A stretch of 64,000 nucleotides of DNA from Winogradskyella wichelsiae (lineage in GTDB: Bacteria > Bacteroidota > Bacteroidia > Flavobacteriales > Flavobacteriaceae). How positions within the stretch are numbered: the first letter of the stretch is position 1; each line of letters starts with the position of its first letter. The position numbers and the translations under genes were made by a program. The notes below the pieces were generated by a model, which ran no database searches, was not told the origin of the DNA, and saw only the letters and a list, made by a program, of their open reading frames with translations. Below are positions 17,646 to 26,821 of this stretch, piece by piece. The stretch lies in the NCBI RefSeq assembly GCF_013403925.1, contig NZ_JABFDJ010000002.1, positions 558,001-622,000 on the forward strand, read 5' to 3'.

Positions 17646-17752
17646 AGCTTAGGACAATCATTTTATCCGATAAAATATTTATTTTGTCGGTTAAAATAGT
17701 ATTTAGTCGGGTTTTTGATTCGATTTAATAAATTTAAATATACATTGCAATC

Positions 17753-17825
17753 ACCATAACATAAGTAGGTTAAGTTCATGGTAGATTTGGGGCAAAAAGG
17801 ATGAACAACTGTTCATCCTTTTTCA
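17753..17825 (+). ncRNA. Putative small RNA, copy 1 of a tandem pair
   Basis: About 73 nt. A -7-like box TACATTG at 17741-17747 sits 6 bases before the predicted 5' end. The RNA would begin ACCAT, which pairs with ATGGT 25-30 bases on to form a 5' hairpin whose loop contains AAGTAGG. A G-rich single-stranded stretch follows, then a 13-bp terminator stem (17794-17806 with 17811-17823, loop AACT) and T-rich tail. A TTG at 17715-17717 lies 23 bases upstream of the -7 box. Assignment to a known RNA family is not possible by eye; Flavo-1 is one to test. Confidence 0.5.
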
Positions 17826-17831
17826 TTTTTA
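17759..17831 (+). repeat. 73-bp direct repeat, first copy
   Basis: Identical to 17978-18050 except for C instead of T just before an internal ATG. Unit length and the sharply bounded identity point to recent duplication of a small transcription unit, including its terminator. Confidence 0.9.
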
Positions 17832-17970
17832 TTTTGTCTTAAACTCACAAATCATCCACTATTCTTAGGGTATTGTTACTACGCTAATAAAATTTCCACG
17901 TTTAGACTAATATATAGGTCGTTTGTCCAAAAAATGAAAGCTTAACCTATTGTCCTCTTATATTTGAAAT

Positions 17971-18044
17971 ACCATATACATAAGTAGGTTAAGTTTATGG
18001 TAGATTTGGGGCAAAAAGGATGAACAACTGTTCATCCTTTTTCA
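17971..18044 (+). ncRNA. Putative small RNA, copy 2 of a tandem pair
   Basis: About 74 nt, with one substitution in the 73-base core relative to copy 1 plus one inserted base near the 5' end. The -7 box is an exact TATATTTG (17959-17966), five bases before the predicted 5' end. ACCATA pairs with TATGGT to form the 5' hairpin, so the one substitution inside the core gives this copy a longer stem. Terminator stem at 18013-18025 with 18030-18042 and T-rich tail. The hairpin is symmetrical enough to act on minus-strand transcription leaving the ABC gene as well, which is an alternative reason for its presence. Confidence 0.5.
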
Positions 18045-18050
18045 TTTTTA
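17978..18050 (+). repeat. 73-bp direct repeat, second copy
   Basis: Second copy of the repeat at 17759-17831, offset 219 bases. The sequence just upstream remains alignable for about 20 bases with scattered differences, while sequence downstream is unrelated. Confidence 0.9.
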
Positions 18051-18141
18051 AATGATCGCTTAAATAATCAATCTTCTGAACTCAAAATTAATTGACGACG
18101 ACGTCTACTTTACGATTTCAAAAAACATAATTTCTTAAAAG

Positions 18142-19056
18142 TTATGAGACTAATGAAAAGTGAATTTCAGAATCTTTTGGTAATTCAGCTTTATGCTGAA
18201 TAAATATAATTTCAGAATTATAAATCGCTTCTATTAACCAAACACTTCCATTAAAATAAGATTTTCTTACAGTTGCTTTTAAATTAGATTCTTCTACAAC
18301 TTGAAGTTGATGGGCATACACAATTCCATAAGGATCAATAATATTAAACTCACCAAAAAAGGACGCTATTAAAGGCAATTTTGGGTTTTTATATAAATTT
18401 TGAGGGGTATCTTTAACAATTATCTTAGACTCGTCTAGAACTATAATTTCATCTGCAAATCCAAGAACATCTTTTCTATCATGTGTGGCAACAATACAAG
18501 CTATATTTTTAGCTTTTAGATAATTAAAAACATTACGCCTCAAGCCTTGCTTCTGAAAATTATCGATATGACTAAAAGGTTCGTCTAACAATAGAATTTC
18601 AGGTTGTTTTGCTAAAGCTCTAGCGATGGCAACACGTTGTTTTTGACCACCACTTAAGAGTTTTACTTTAGTATTAGCAAACGCCTCTAATTCTACAACT
18701 TCTATGAGTTCTTTAGTCCGTTTCTGTTTTTCCTCTGGGTAAAAATTAGAAAGAAATTTTCCTATATTTTCTGCCACTGTAGTTACAGGCATTAAATCGA
18801 ATTCTTGACTAACCGATTTTATAAAATCATATCCAACAACTAAGTTATATTTTGGCCCGAGAATCTCTTCGTCTTTCCAAAAAATTTGTCCTTCATTCAG
18901 GTCATATTCTCCGTAAATAAGCTTTATCAGTGTACTTTTACCAGATCCGCTTTCACCTATAATTGCGAGATTTTCTCCTGGCTTAACGTTAAAATCAATA
19001 GCATTTAAAACCTTAGTTTTAGAATATCCGAAAGTGATGTTTTTTACTTGAAGCAT
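18142..19056 (-). CDS. ABC transporter ATP-binding protein without an adjacent permease
   Basis: 304 residues. Walker A 'GESGSGKST' at 34-42, Q-loop region 'SVSQEFDLMP', signature 'LSGGQKQR' at 134-141, Walker B 'ILLLDEPFSHID' at 154-165, and H-loop 'CIVATHDRKDVL'. The last 65 residues form an extra small beta domain ('PYGIVYAHQLQVVEE', 'VRKSYFNGSVWLIEA') that resembles the TOBE/OB-like regulatory tails of importer ATPases. No membrane partner is next to it, so the permease is elsewhere or the ATPase serves several systems. The substrate is unknown. It is preceded on the same strand by an unrelated secreted-protein gene with its own terminator. Confidence 0.85.
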   Translation of the reverse strand: MLQVKNITFGYSKTKVLNAIDFNVKPGENLAIIGESGSGKSTLIKLIYGEYDLNEGQIFWKDEEILGPKYNLVVGYDFIKSVSQEFDLMPVTTVAENIGKFLSNFYPEEKQKRTKELIEVVELEAFANTKVKLLSGGQKQRVAIARALAKQPEILLLDEPFSHIDNFQKQGLRRNVFNYLKAKNIACIVATHDRKDVLGFADEIIVLDESKIIVKDTPQNLYKNPKLPLIASFFGEFNIIDPYGIVYAHQLQVVEESNLKATVRKSYFNGSVWLIEAIYNSEIIFIQHKAELPKDSEIHFSLVS

Positions 19057-19090
19057 TTTACAAAAATACTATATCATTAAAGAATCTGCA

Positions 19091-19122
19091 TAAAAAAACC
19101 GCTTGATTTCTCAAACGGTTTT
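19091..19122 (-). terminator. Intrinsic terminator of the diheme cytochrome/FG-GAP operon
   Basis: On the minus strand a 12-bp stem with one mismatch (19111-19122 with 19095-19106, loop of 4) is followed by seven T. It begins about 20 bases after the stop of the 19141-21618 gene and separates it from the ABC ATPase gene. Confidence 0.8.
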
Positions 19123-19140
19123 ACTTTTTTTAGCTATAAG

Positions 19141-21618
19141 TTATTTTTTAAAAAACTTACGTTTCATTGTTTTTCCTTCAGACTCTAACCTTAAGAAATA
19201 AACACCATTTGTTAAAGTAGAAACATCTATAGCATTAGATGTAAGTTTTGAACTAAGAACACGCTTTCCGTTGATATCAAAAACTGTTGCTATTTTATTA
19301 ATAACCTCAGCAGATGTTTTAATGTTTAGTTGATCCTCTACTGGGTTAGGATAAATTGACACGTCTACTAAAGTTTCGTCAACAACACTTAGTGTAGAAC
19401 CTTCTATAATAGCGTGTGTTGTGTTAATTTCAGGATTAACTATATGATCCACAATACCAGATGGCCAGTAAATGATAATGCTATTAATACTTGTTAATTC
19501 ACCAATACCAAAATGCGTATTTAAAGAGCTCATGTACTTAAAACCTTCCCCACTTCTTACATCACGTATTTGTGTTCCTGTTGTCGTTTCAATTTCAACT
19601 CTAGCTCCAATGCCATTAATGTTACTTGTTGCACCAATGGTATTTATTTTTACCCAATTGTTATTGTTTGTGTTATTTAAATAAATATTTCCATTACGAA
19701 AAATATCTAAAAAACCATCATTATTAGTATCTCCAATAGCACCACTTGGTGGCATATTATCTGAATAATTAGTAAATGTAAAATCACCATTGTTAAACAA
19801 TATATCTCCATTACTTAAAATATCGACATACCCATCATTATTAAAGTCAGCAGGGGCATTTTCTATACCTAATTGTGCCTCTAAAACACCAGATCCAGCG
19901 GTTACATCTGTAAATGTGCCATCACCATTATTTTTCATTAATTTAGAATCACCATTTTCAGTACTACTTGCTCCAATATACACATCCATATAACCATCAT
20001 TATTAAAGTCTGCCCAAGCTGAAGACCACGTTTGGATATTATCACCCAAAAGAGAAGAGTTGTCATGACCAGCACTAGGATAATTAGTATTATACCAACC
20101 ATTACTATCTGCTACGTTAACAAATACTCCATTACCATCATTTCTCCATAATTCATTAGTACTTATTGTTGAAGAACCACCTCTACATTTAGCAATAAAC
20201 ATATCCATATCTCTATCGTTATCATAATCGATCCAAACAGTTCCGTAATTACCACCACCTGGCGTTAAACCGATTCCGTTAGGTAAAACGTCTTCACTTA
20301 CTCCTTGATAGAATTGTAAATTCCCCGCACCATCATTAATATAATACACATTTGCCTGAACATCATGGCAAACAAAAGCATCTAAATGCCCATCATTGTT
20401 TATATCTACAAAATTAGAGCGTTGAGAAAACACATATTCTATTCCAGAAATTTCGGTATAAGCTGTTCCTGTATCATTTGCTTTCATAAACGTAACCCCA
20501 CCTTGACCACCATAGACTAGATCGTTGTAACCATTACGATCAAAATCACCAGCAGCTAAGCTCCAACTCGGTGTAAAATCTGCATCTGGGGTAGAAATAT
20601 TCATTGCGTTAAACCCACCAGAGGCTAACTGATAATGTACATTTATGTTATTAGAACTGACAGAAACGACATCATCTAAAAAGTCCCCATTTAAATCGAC
20701 CAAAGCAATATCATAAGTTCCTGATGTATTTATAGGGTTTATTGTAAAACTTGCTGGATAACTAGAAGTATCAATACCAGTTGTAAGAGCAATACTTGTC
20801 CAATTACTATACCCGCCATCAGTACAATTAGCTCTTACGTAAAAAACATAATTTGTTTGCTGAGAAAGATTACTTAAATTATAAAAATTAGTTGTGATCG
20901 AAGTTCCTGAAGCTGGAATACCTTCTGATGGTAAAAGTACTGCAACTTCCCATAAAGCTTCTAAGCCACCAACACCCCAATTAGCTGTTGCACTATTGGC
21001 GTCTACATTACTAATCGCTAAAGATGTAACACTTGGACATGCCGGAGGAATAGCAGAACTTATTGATGGTGAATTAACGCAAAAACCCCATCCATAAGAG
21101 TTGTTATCGTTGTACAGAATACGATACTTAAAACCTGTTAGTTGTTCTGTAGAAAATGAAATAATATTTAAGCTTTCACTTATAAAAATTGAAGATGCCG
21201 CATTACAATAACCATTGGTTGCAATAGAATTAACAGCTATTTCACTTCCCCAACTTACCCATTCGTTAGAGCTATTATCCCAATATTGAACACTTAGTGA
21301 TTCGGTATCATAAATATTTAAAACATAATTAAAAAAAACTGTTATTTCAGTTTCATTAGCGTCAAATGCATTTTGAAGATTAATAATAGGAGATTCAGCA
21401 GCAATAGTATTGTTTGAACCACCACCAGCTTCATCATCATTAAAAGAAAAAGAACCACTTGAGGATAAGGTGGGGTTTTCTTCTAAATAAGTTATATCAT
21501 AACTTCCAGAGAGTGACCACGTACTATTAGGCCAATTAGAAGGTTGATTTAATTCTTGAGCATTGCCCAAATAACTTAGTAAAGTAAAAAGTAATGCAGT
21601 GAGTAATAGTTTTTTCAT
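19141..21618 (-). CDS. Secreted FG-GAP/VCBS repeat protein with ASPIC/UnbV domain and T9SS tag
   Basis: 825 residues. Signal peptide 1-20. A beta-sandwich region follows, then a fibronectin III-like domain at about 195-285 ('TNYVFYVRANCTDGGYSNW'). FG-GAP/VCBS propeller repeats at about 300-650 contain recurrent Ca-binding phrases such as 'DFDRNGYNDLVYGG', 'DINNDGHLDAF', 'DYDNDRDMDMFIA' and 'DFNNDGYVDIL'. An ASPIC/UnbV domain lies at about 655-735 ('NGIGARVEIETTTGTQIRDV', 'HFGIGE', 'IIYWPSGIVD'), and a type A T9SS domain at about 745-825 ('IYPNPVEDQLNIKT', 'NGVYFLRLES'). FG-GAP/ASPIC proteins are surface propellers of uncertain function. The gene is 14 bases after a diheme cytochrome gene, so the two are probably one operon. 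Confidence 0.88.
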   Translation of the reverse strand: MKKLLLTALLFTLLSYLGNAQELNQPSNWPNSTWSLSGSYDITYLEENPTLSSSGSFSFNDDEAGGGSNNTIAAESPIINLQNAFDANETEITVFFNYVLNIYDTESLSVQYWDNSSNEWVSWGSEIAVNSIATNGYCNAASSIFISESLNIISFSTEQLTGFKYRILYNDNNSYGWGFCVNSPSISSAIPPACPSVTSLAISNVDANSATANWGVGGLEALWEVAVLLPSEGIPASGTSITTNFYNLSNLSQQTNYVFYVRANCTDGGYSNWTSIALTTGIDTSSYPASFTINPINTSGTYDIALVDLNGDFLDDVVSVSSNNINVHYQLASGGFNAMNISTPDADFTPSWSLAAGDFDRNGYNDLVYGGQGGVTFMKANDTGTAYTEISGIEYVFSQRSNFVDINNDGHLDAFVCHDVQANVYYINDGAGNLQFYQGVSEDVLPNGIGLTPGGGNYGTVWIDYDNDRDMDMFIAKCRGGSSTISTNELWRNDGNGVFVNVADSNGWYNTNYPSAGHDNSSLLGDNIQTWSSAWADFNNDGYMDVYIGASSTENGDSKLMKNNGDGTFTDVTAGSGVLEAQLGIENAPADFNNDGYVDILSNGDILFNNGDFTFTNYSDNMPPSGAIGDTNNDGFLDIFRNGNIYLNNTNNNNWVKINTIGATSNINGIGARVEIETTTGTQIRDVRSGEGFKYMSSLNTHFGIGELTSINSIIIYWPSGIVDHIVNPEINTTHAIIEGSTLSVVDETLVDVSIYPNPVEDQLNIKTSAEVINKIATVFDINGKRVLSSKLTSNAIDVSTLTNGVYFLRLESEGKTMKRKFFKK

Positions 21619-21632
21619 ATTGATTGATTGGT

Positions 21633-22997
21633 TTAATTACAATTTATTTCTAAGGAATTTATCCATGCTTCAACAAGCTCAACTCCTTCAATGTGTACAA
21701 TAGTTCTTGATAACAAAGGCATTCTATTTGACGGTTCTGTAGAGTTAATTCTATAAAACAATACTGAATTTCTATCATCTCCAGGTTCTACAATACGCCC
21801 TAAACCAAATCCTAAATCCGTTTCAGCATCTACACAAACTCCTATATTAGTAAGATCTTCGGTTAATGAAAAATCGAATCGCATTGGTCGGTATGCACAA
21901 TGTGTTTCTTCTGAGTGGCAATGTGCACAATTAATATCTAAGTAAGCTCTAACTCTTTCTTCTAAAGCCACACTAGAATCATTATAATTTGGCATTTTAG
22001 CTATTTCATCTGGAAGTGTGTTTTCTAGATATCCAAAACTGACTAATTGTTCTAATTGATTACGAGGACCATCGTCATAATTATAAAGTAAATTTAAGTT
22101 TCTTACTTTAGGACCTATAGGCCGTGCTATTTCCATTACCTTATGACAGGTATGACATTCAGCACCAGATGGAATTCTATATTGTACTGATTTTGTTTCT
22201 TCTGCTTGTTGCCATTGTAAATCTACATAGCTTCCATTCATGTCTAAAACAGCTTCGGACTGTTCAGTATTCCATACGTAATTTGCAAAAACCCACCCTT
22301 CTTGTTTATTTATCATAAGACGTGTTTCAATTAATTGAGTGGTATTATCTGGAAGCACATTATCGTAGTAAAAGTTTTTTATAAGAATCGTCCCAACAGG
22401 AAAATCTAAAAGTTCATTTTCATTTACAAATGAAGCTTTAGTATTATTTGGCATCCATAAAAAACGCTTTTTCTTAGCGTAATCACTAAATAACGTTGAA
22501 TTTAATGTGTAAGGCAACACACCATAAGTTGGTTCTAAATTCTTTAAATCCCCTTCAAAAAATTGATAGTCTGATAATGCGGAGAATGGCATATTATCTA
22601 AATCATATAATACGTTTGTACCCGTTGTAATGGTCACAGTTACTGCTTCTGTTTTACAGCCTCCAGAAGCACTACATATCGTATATTCAAAAATATCTAC
22701 ACCAATTTCATTTGGATTTACTGTATATTTTATATGATCGTCACTTGGGTTGTTAGGTGTATTATTAGTGTCAATAATTGCAACACTACCCTTTAACGGC
22801 GAACTCAATGACAACTCTCCCGTTGAAGGTATATTAGAATCGTTCAAAAAAATAAAAATTTCAATTTCTGAATTTTGAACAATAACTACACTATCTGGAT
22901 TGGTATCAATAACTAAAGGACTTAATCCATCATCGTCAACGCAAGAAAATAGTAATAATAATAATGTAAGAAAAATAATGGTGTAATGTTTTCTCAT
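21633..22997 (-). CDS. SO_2930-type diheme c-type cytochrome lipoprotein with N-terminal Ig-like domain
   Basis: 454 residues. Lipobox 'LLLLLFSC' with C19, so it is anchored in the cell envelope. Residues 30-125 resemble a Big/cadherin-like Ig domain ('YTVNPNEIGVDIFEYTICSA'). The rest has the SO_2930 pattern: 'LPYTLNSTLFSDYAKKKRFL', 'FPVGTILIKNFYY' and two haem c sites, C281-H-T-C284-H285 and C357-A-H-C360-H361. A late 'SNRMPLLSRTIVH' contains a conserved Met that could be an axial ligand. The family is suspected of electron transfer or peroxidase-like chemistry outside the inner membrane, but no substrate is established that I know of. It is the first gene of a pair with the FG-GAP/ASPIC protein. 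Confidence 0.88.
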   Translation of the reverse strand: MRKHYTIIFLTLLLLLFSCVDDDGLSPLVIDTNPDSVVIVQNSEIEIFIFLNDSNIPSTGELSLSSPLKGSVAIIDTNNTPNNPSDDHIKYTVNPNEIGVDIFEYTICSASGGCKTEAVTVTITTGTNVLYDLDNMPFSALSDYQFFEGDLKNLEPTYGVLPYTLNSTLFSDYAKKKRFLWMPNNTKASFVNENELLDFPVGTILIKNFYYDNVLPDNTTQLIETRLMINKQEGWVFANYVWNTEQSEAVLDMNGSYVDLQWQQAEETKSVQYRIPSGAECHTCHKVMEIARPIGPKVRNLNLLYNYDDGPRNQLEQLVSFGYLENTLPDEIAKMPNYNDSSVALEERVRAYLDINCAHCHSEETHCAYRPMRFDFSLTEDLTNIGVCVDAETDLGFGLGRIVEPGDDRNSVLFYRINSTEPSNRMPLLSRTIVHIEGVELVEAWINSLEINCN

Positions 22998-23206
22998 AAG
23001 CGTTATTATACATTATTAATAAAACAGATCAGTCCTTAAATTTCCTACCTAAAATAGAAACTATTTACCTCTAACCTATTCTTTATCAACTCTAAATAAA
23101 TAATAGGCCTAAATATACACTTTTCTATTAGTTAATGGTTGTACGAAAATAATAGGTGATTTTAAATCATAAATTAGTTTAATATTAAGTAAAACATCTT
23201 AATTTT

Positions 23207-25363
23207 CTATTCACCATCCATTTCTGAAGGCAAAGTTTTGAATCCCATATTATAAAGTGTAAAACCATAAATATCTGCATATTGTTCAATGGTTTTACTA
23301 ACAGGAGTACCAGCACCATGGCCAGCATCAGTTTCTATTCTTATTAAAGTAGGATTTTCTCCTGTTTGCTTACTCTGTAACTCGGCAGCAAATTTAAAAC
23401 TGTGCGCTGGTACAACCCTATCGTCATGATCACCTGTTGTAACAAGTGTTGCGGGATATTTCGTTCCTTTTTTAACATTATGAACAGGTGAATATCCTTT
23501 TAAATATTCAAACATTTCTTTGTTATCTTCAGCAGTTCCATAATCGTAAGCCCAACCCGCACCTGCTGTAAATGTATGGTAGCGCAACATATCTAAAACA
23601 CCAACTGCAGGTAAAGCTACTTTCATTAATTCTGGTCGCTGCGTCATTGTTGCCCCAACCAATAAACCTCCGTTAGACCCCCCTCTAATCGCTAAGAAAT
23701 CTGATGATGTATACTTTTCTGAAATAAGATATTCTGCAGCGGCAATAAAATCATCAAACACATTTTGTTTCTGAAGCTTGGTCCCTGCATTATGCCAAGC
23801 TTTTCCATATTCCCCGCCACCTCTAAGATTAGGGACAGCAAAAACACCTCCTTGTTCCATCCAAACGGCATTTGCGATGCTAAAACTAGGTGTTAAACTA
23901 ACATTAAACCCTCCATAACCGTAAAGTATTGTTGGGTTTTTACCAGTAAGCTCCAAATCTTTTTTATGGGTTATAATCATCGGAACATTAGTCCCATCCT
24001 TAGATTTGTAAAATACTTGTTTGCTTTTGTAAGCTTCAGGATTAAAATCAATACTCGGTTTTTTATATAATTCTGAAGTTCCGTTATCAATATCGTATTT
24101 GTAAATACTTCCTGGAGTTATATAGTTTGTAAATGCATAGTAAAGCTCTTTTTCGTCTTTCTTTGTACCAAAGCCATCTGCAGTTCCTACGCCTGGTAAC
24201 TCAACTTCTCTTATCAATTTTCCATTATAATCGTATTGTAACACTTGCGAAACAGCATCTACCATATAATTAGCAAAAAAGTAACCACCACCTGTTGAAG
24301 GCGTTAATACGTTTTCTGTTTCAGGAATAAAATCTACCCAATTTTCAGGACTTGGGTCCGAAGCATCTACTGTTACAATTTTTTGATTTGGCGCATCCAA
24401 ATTTGTCATTATGTAAAGTTTTGACCCTACATTTTCTATAATATTAGAATCTGAATCGGTATGTCCTAATATTTCTACTAAAGGCGCATTAGGAACAGTT
24501 AAATCTTTTATATAAAGCTTATTTCCTGAAGTTGAAATACGTGGAGTAATTACTAAATAATGATCATCTTCTGTAACACCACCGTAAATATAACGATGCT
24601 TTTCTTCAGGTATACCACCATAAATTAATTGATCTTCAGATTGTTTTGTTCCTAATTTATGGTAATAAACTTTATGTTGATCAGTTTTTGCAGAGAGTTC
24701 ACTGCCTAGAGGTTTATCGTAACTAGAATAATAAAATCCTTCATTCTTATACCAAGACATGCCACTGAATTTAATATCAACCAAAGTATCTTCAATAATT
24801 TCTTTGGTTTCAGTATTCATGATTAGAATTTTTCTCCAATCACTACCACCTTCAGAAATAGCATAGGCTAAGGTTTTACCATCCTTTGAAAAACTTGTAC
24901 CACCTAAAGAAATAGTACCGTCTTCTTTAAATGTATTTGGATCTAAGAATACTTCAGCCGTACTTGGATCATTTCCTGTTTTATATCTATAAATAACATA
25001 CTGATTTTGTAAACCATCATTTTTATAGAAGTAAGTATAGCTTCCTTCTTTGAATGGTGAACCAATTTTTTCGTAATTCCAAAGTTTTGTTAAGCGCTTT
25101 TTTAGCGATTTTCGGTAAGTAATGTTTTCTAAATACTCAAAAGTAGTTTCGTTTTGTGCCTTAACCCAATTTTCCGTTGCTTTTGACCTATCATCTTCTA
25201 ACCAGCGATAAGGATCAGGAATGGAGACTCCAAAATAAGTATTAACGGTGTCTACTTTATGAGTTTTAGGGTAATTTATGGAAATAGATTTCATGCTTTG
25301 AGTTTGAATTTTACAAGACACAAAAATACTTAACACTAAAGCAAGGAAGAATAATTTTCTCAT
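23207..25363 (-). CDS. Prolyl oligopeptidase family serine peptidase (lipoprotein)
   Basis: 718 residues. N-terminal lipoprotein signal ('VLSIFVSC', Cys 17). Then the N-terminal helix '[20 protein letters not shown]', a seven-bladed propeller of about 350 residues, and an alpha/beta-hydrolase domain with S563 in '[12 protein letters not shown]', Asp at 647-648 in 'DHDDRVVP' and H682 in 'DAGHGAG'. This is the triad of POP (S9A) enzymes, which cut after proline in short peptides. The lipobox suggests an envelope location and use in peptide scavenging. It is a single gene with no co-directional close neighbour. Confidence 0.93.
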   Translation of the reverse strand: MRKLFFLALVLSIFVSCKIQTQSMKSISINYPKTHKVDTVNTYFGVSIPDPYRWLEDDRSKATENWVKAQNETTFEYLENITYRKSLKKRLTKLWNYEKIGSPFKEGSYTYFYKNDGLQNQYVIYRYKTGNDPSTAEVFLDPNTFKEDGTISLGGTSFSKDGKTLAYAISEGGSDWRKILIMNTETKEIIEDTLVDIKFSGMSWYKNEGFYYSSYDKPLGSELSAKTDQHKVYYHKLGTKQSEDQLIYGGIPEEKHRYIYGGVTEDDHYLVITPRISTSGNKLYIKDLTVPNAPLVEILGHTDSDSNIIENVGSKLYIMTNLDAPNQKIVTVDASDPSPENWVDFIPETENVLTPSTGGGYFFANYMVDAVSQVLQYDYNGKLIREVELPGVGTADGFGTKKDEKELYYAFTNYITPGSIYKYDIDNGTSELYKKPSIDFNPEAYKSKQVFYKSKDGTNVPMIITHKKDLELTGKNPTILYGYGGFNVSLTPSFSIANAVWMEQGGVFAVPNLRGGGEYGKAWHNAGTKLQKQNVFDDFIAAAEYLISEKYTSSDFLAIRGGSNGGLLVGATMTQRPELMKVALPAVGVLDMLRYHTFTAGAGWAYDYGTAEDNKEMFEYLKGYSPVHNVKKGTKYPATLVTTGDHDDRVVPAHSFKFAAELQSKQTGENPTLIRIETDAGHGAGTPVSKTIEQYADIYGFTLYNMGFKTLPSEMDGE

Positions 25364-25547
25364 AATTAGGCTTTTTTTATAATCTCGTAATTTTACCTAA
25401 AATATAAGTTTTGAGTTATTAGAGTATACTAACAACCCAAAACTTATGATAAAATTAGATGTACAATATAAGTATTATTTCAATCACCTAATTAAGCAAC
25501 ACACTGAAATACAAAAAATTACTTATATTTAAAAACTTAGAAACACC

Positions 25548-26537
25548 TTAAACTAAATCAGTTTCTATAAGATATTCTGCAATTTGAACAGTATTAGTTG
25601 CAGCTCCTTTTCTAAGATTATCACTTACAACCCAAAGATTTAAAGTATTTGGTTGAGAAGCATCTCGTCTAATACGCCCCACAAAAACATCATCTTTACC
25701 ATGCGCATACATTGGCATAGGATAAAGGTTTTCATCTAAATTATCTTGTAACGTAACACCATCTGTTTCACTAAGTAATGTTTTAACATCGTTAACATCA
25801 AAATCAGATTCAAACTCTACATTAATAGATTCACTGTGTCCACCAGCAGTTGGAATTCTAACTGCTGTTGCCGTTACAGCAATAGAGTCGTCACAAAGAA
25901 TTTTGCGCGTTTCATTTACCAATTTCATTTCTTCTTTGGTATATCCATTTTCTTCAAAAACATCACATTGTGGAATTGCGTTTTTATGAATTGGGTAAGG
26001 GTAAGCCATATCACCTTCTTTACCTGCTATTTCATTCTCCATTTGTTCTACAGCTTTTACACCTGTACCAGATACAGATTGATATGTAGAAATAACAAGA
26101 CGTTTAATTTTATATTTTTTATGAAGCGGTGCTAATGCCATTACCATTTGAATGGTAGAGCAATTTGGGTTCGCTATAATTTTATCTGTTTTAGATAATT
26201 CACCTGCATTAATTTCCGGAACTATTAATTTTTTAGTACCATCCATTCTCCATGCCGAAGAATTATCGATAACCGTTGTCCCAACCTCAGCAAATTTTGG
26301 TGCCCATTCTAAAGATGTACCTCCTCCAGCAGAAAACAAAGCAATATCGGGACGTGCTTCAATAGCTGTAGGAATACTAATTACCTTAATATCCTTTCCT
26401 TTATATTTTAATATCTTACCTGCAGAACGCTCTGAAGCTACCAATAATAATTCATCTAAAGGGAAATTACGTTCCTCTAATACTTTAAGCATTACGTTGC
26501 CAACCATACCTGTTGCACCTACAATTGCTACTTTCAT
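25548..26537 (-). CDS. asd: Aspartate-semialdehyde dehydrogenase
   Basis: 329 residues from ATG 26537; the longer reading would use TTG. It reduces aspartyl phosphate to aspartate semialdehyde, the branch point to lysine, diaminopimelate, threonine and methionine. NADP-binding 'VAIVGATGMVGNVML', catalytic Cys in 'IIANPNCSTIQMV', and the His of 'RIPTAGGHSESINVEF'. The leader contains a 7-bp hairpin. Confidence 0.96.
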   Translation of the reverse strand: MKVAIVGATGMVGNVMLKVLEERNFPLDELLLVASERSAGKILKYKGKDIKVISIPTAIEARPDIALFSAGGGTSLEWAPKFAEVGTTVIDNSSAWRMDGTKKLIVPEINAGELSKTDKIIANPNCSTIQMVMALAPLHKKYKIKRLVISTYQSVSGTGVKAVEQMENEIAGKEGDMAYPYPIHKNAIPQCDVFEENGYTKEEMKLVNETRKILCDDSIAVTATAVRIPTAGGHSESINVEFESDFDVNDVKTLLSETDGVTLQDNLDENLYPMPMYAHGKDDVFVGRIRRDASQPNTLNLWVVSDNLRKGAATNTVQIAEYLIETDLV

Positions 26538-26581
26538 ACGTTTCAATTTAATATTTCTTAAAAATCTAATGTTACATCTAC

Positions 26582-26600
26582 CACTTATTTTTTATAAGTG
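26582..26600 (-). other. Hairpin in the asd 5' leader
   Basis: CACTTAT (26582-26588) pairs with ATAAGTG (26594-26600), loop of five T on the plus strand (A on the transcript), 45 bases before the asd start. On the asd-sense strand no T-run follows, so it is unlikely to be a terminator. A regulatory role is possible but unproven. Confidence 0.35.
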
Positions 26601-26750
26601 ACTAATTTTTAGCTCTAAATGCTTCACAAAACACAAAGCTAAGATATCAAAATTAGAATATTTCTTTTACTAATTAGAGTAATTTAGTCTTAAAAATCTG
26701 ATAAAAATAAAGGGTACTATTTATCGGATATGCATTACAAAATATTACAA

Positions 26751-26783
26751 CAAAGAAAACCCAGACTTTTACAGTCTGGGTTT
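26751..26783 (-). terminator. Intrinsic terminator of mscL
   Basis: Perfect 11-bp stem (26773-26783 with 26757-26767, loop of 5), followed on the minus strand by TTTTCTTTG. Lies 38 bases after the mscL stop codon. Confidence 0.8.
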
Positions 26784-26821
26784 GATTAAAATAATAGTGT
26801 AGCGATGAAGCTATACGTATT

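Larger units (their letters stand above)
17646..18141. other. Gene-free 496-base region carrying two near-identical RNA-like repeats
   Basis: No protein gene of ordinary size. Just after purF an imperfect inverted repeat (17667-17690) may be a weak purF terminator, but no T-run follows it. Two 73-base direct repeats (17759-17831, 17978-18050) differ at one base and each ends in the same intrinsic terminator. The 146 bases between them and the 90 bases after the second copy show nothing I can name. Confidence 0.7.

Noticed and set aside
17667..17690. Clear terminator of purF
   Set aside because: The inverted repeat has a very short loop and no T-run; kept only as a possible structure.
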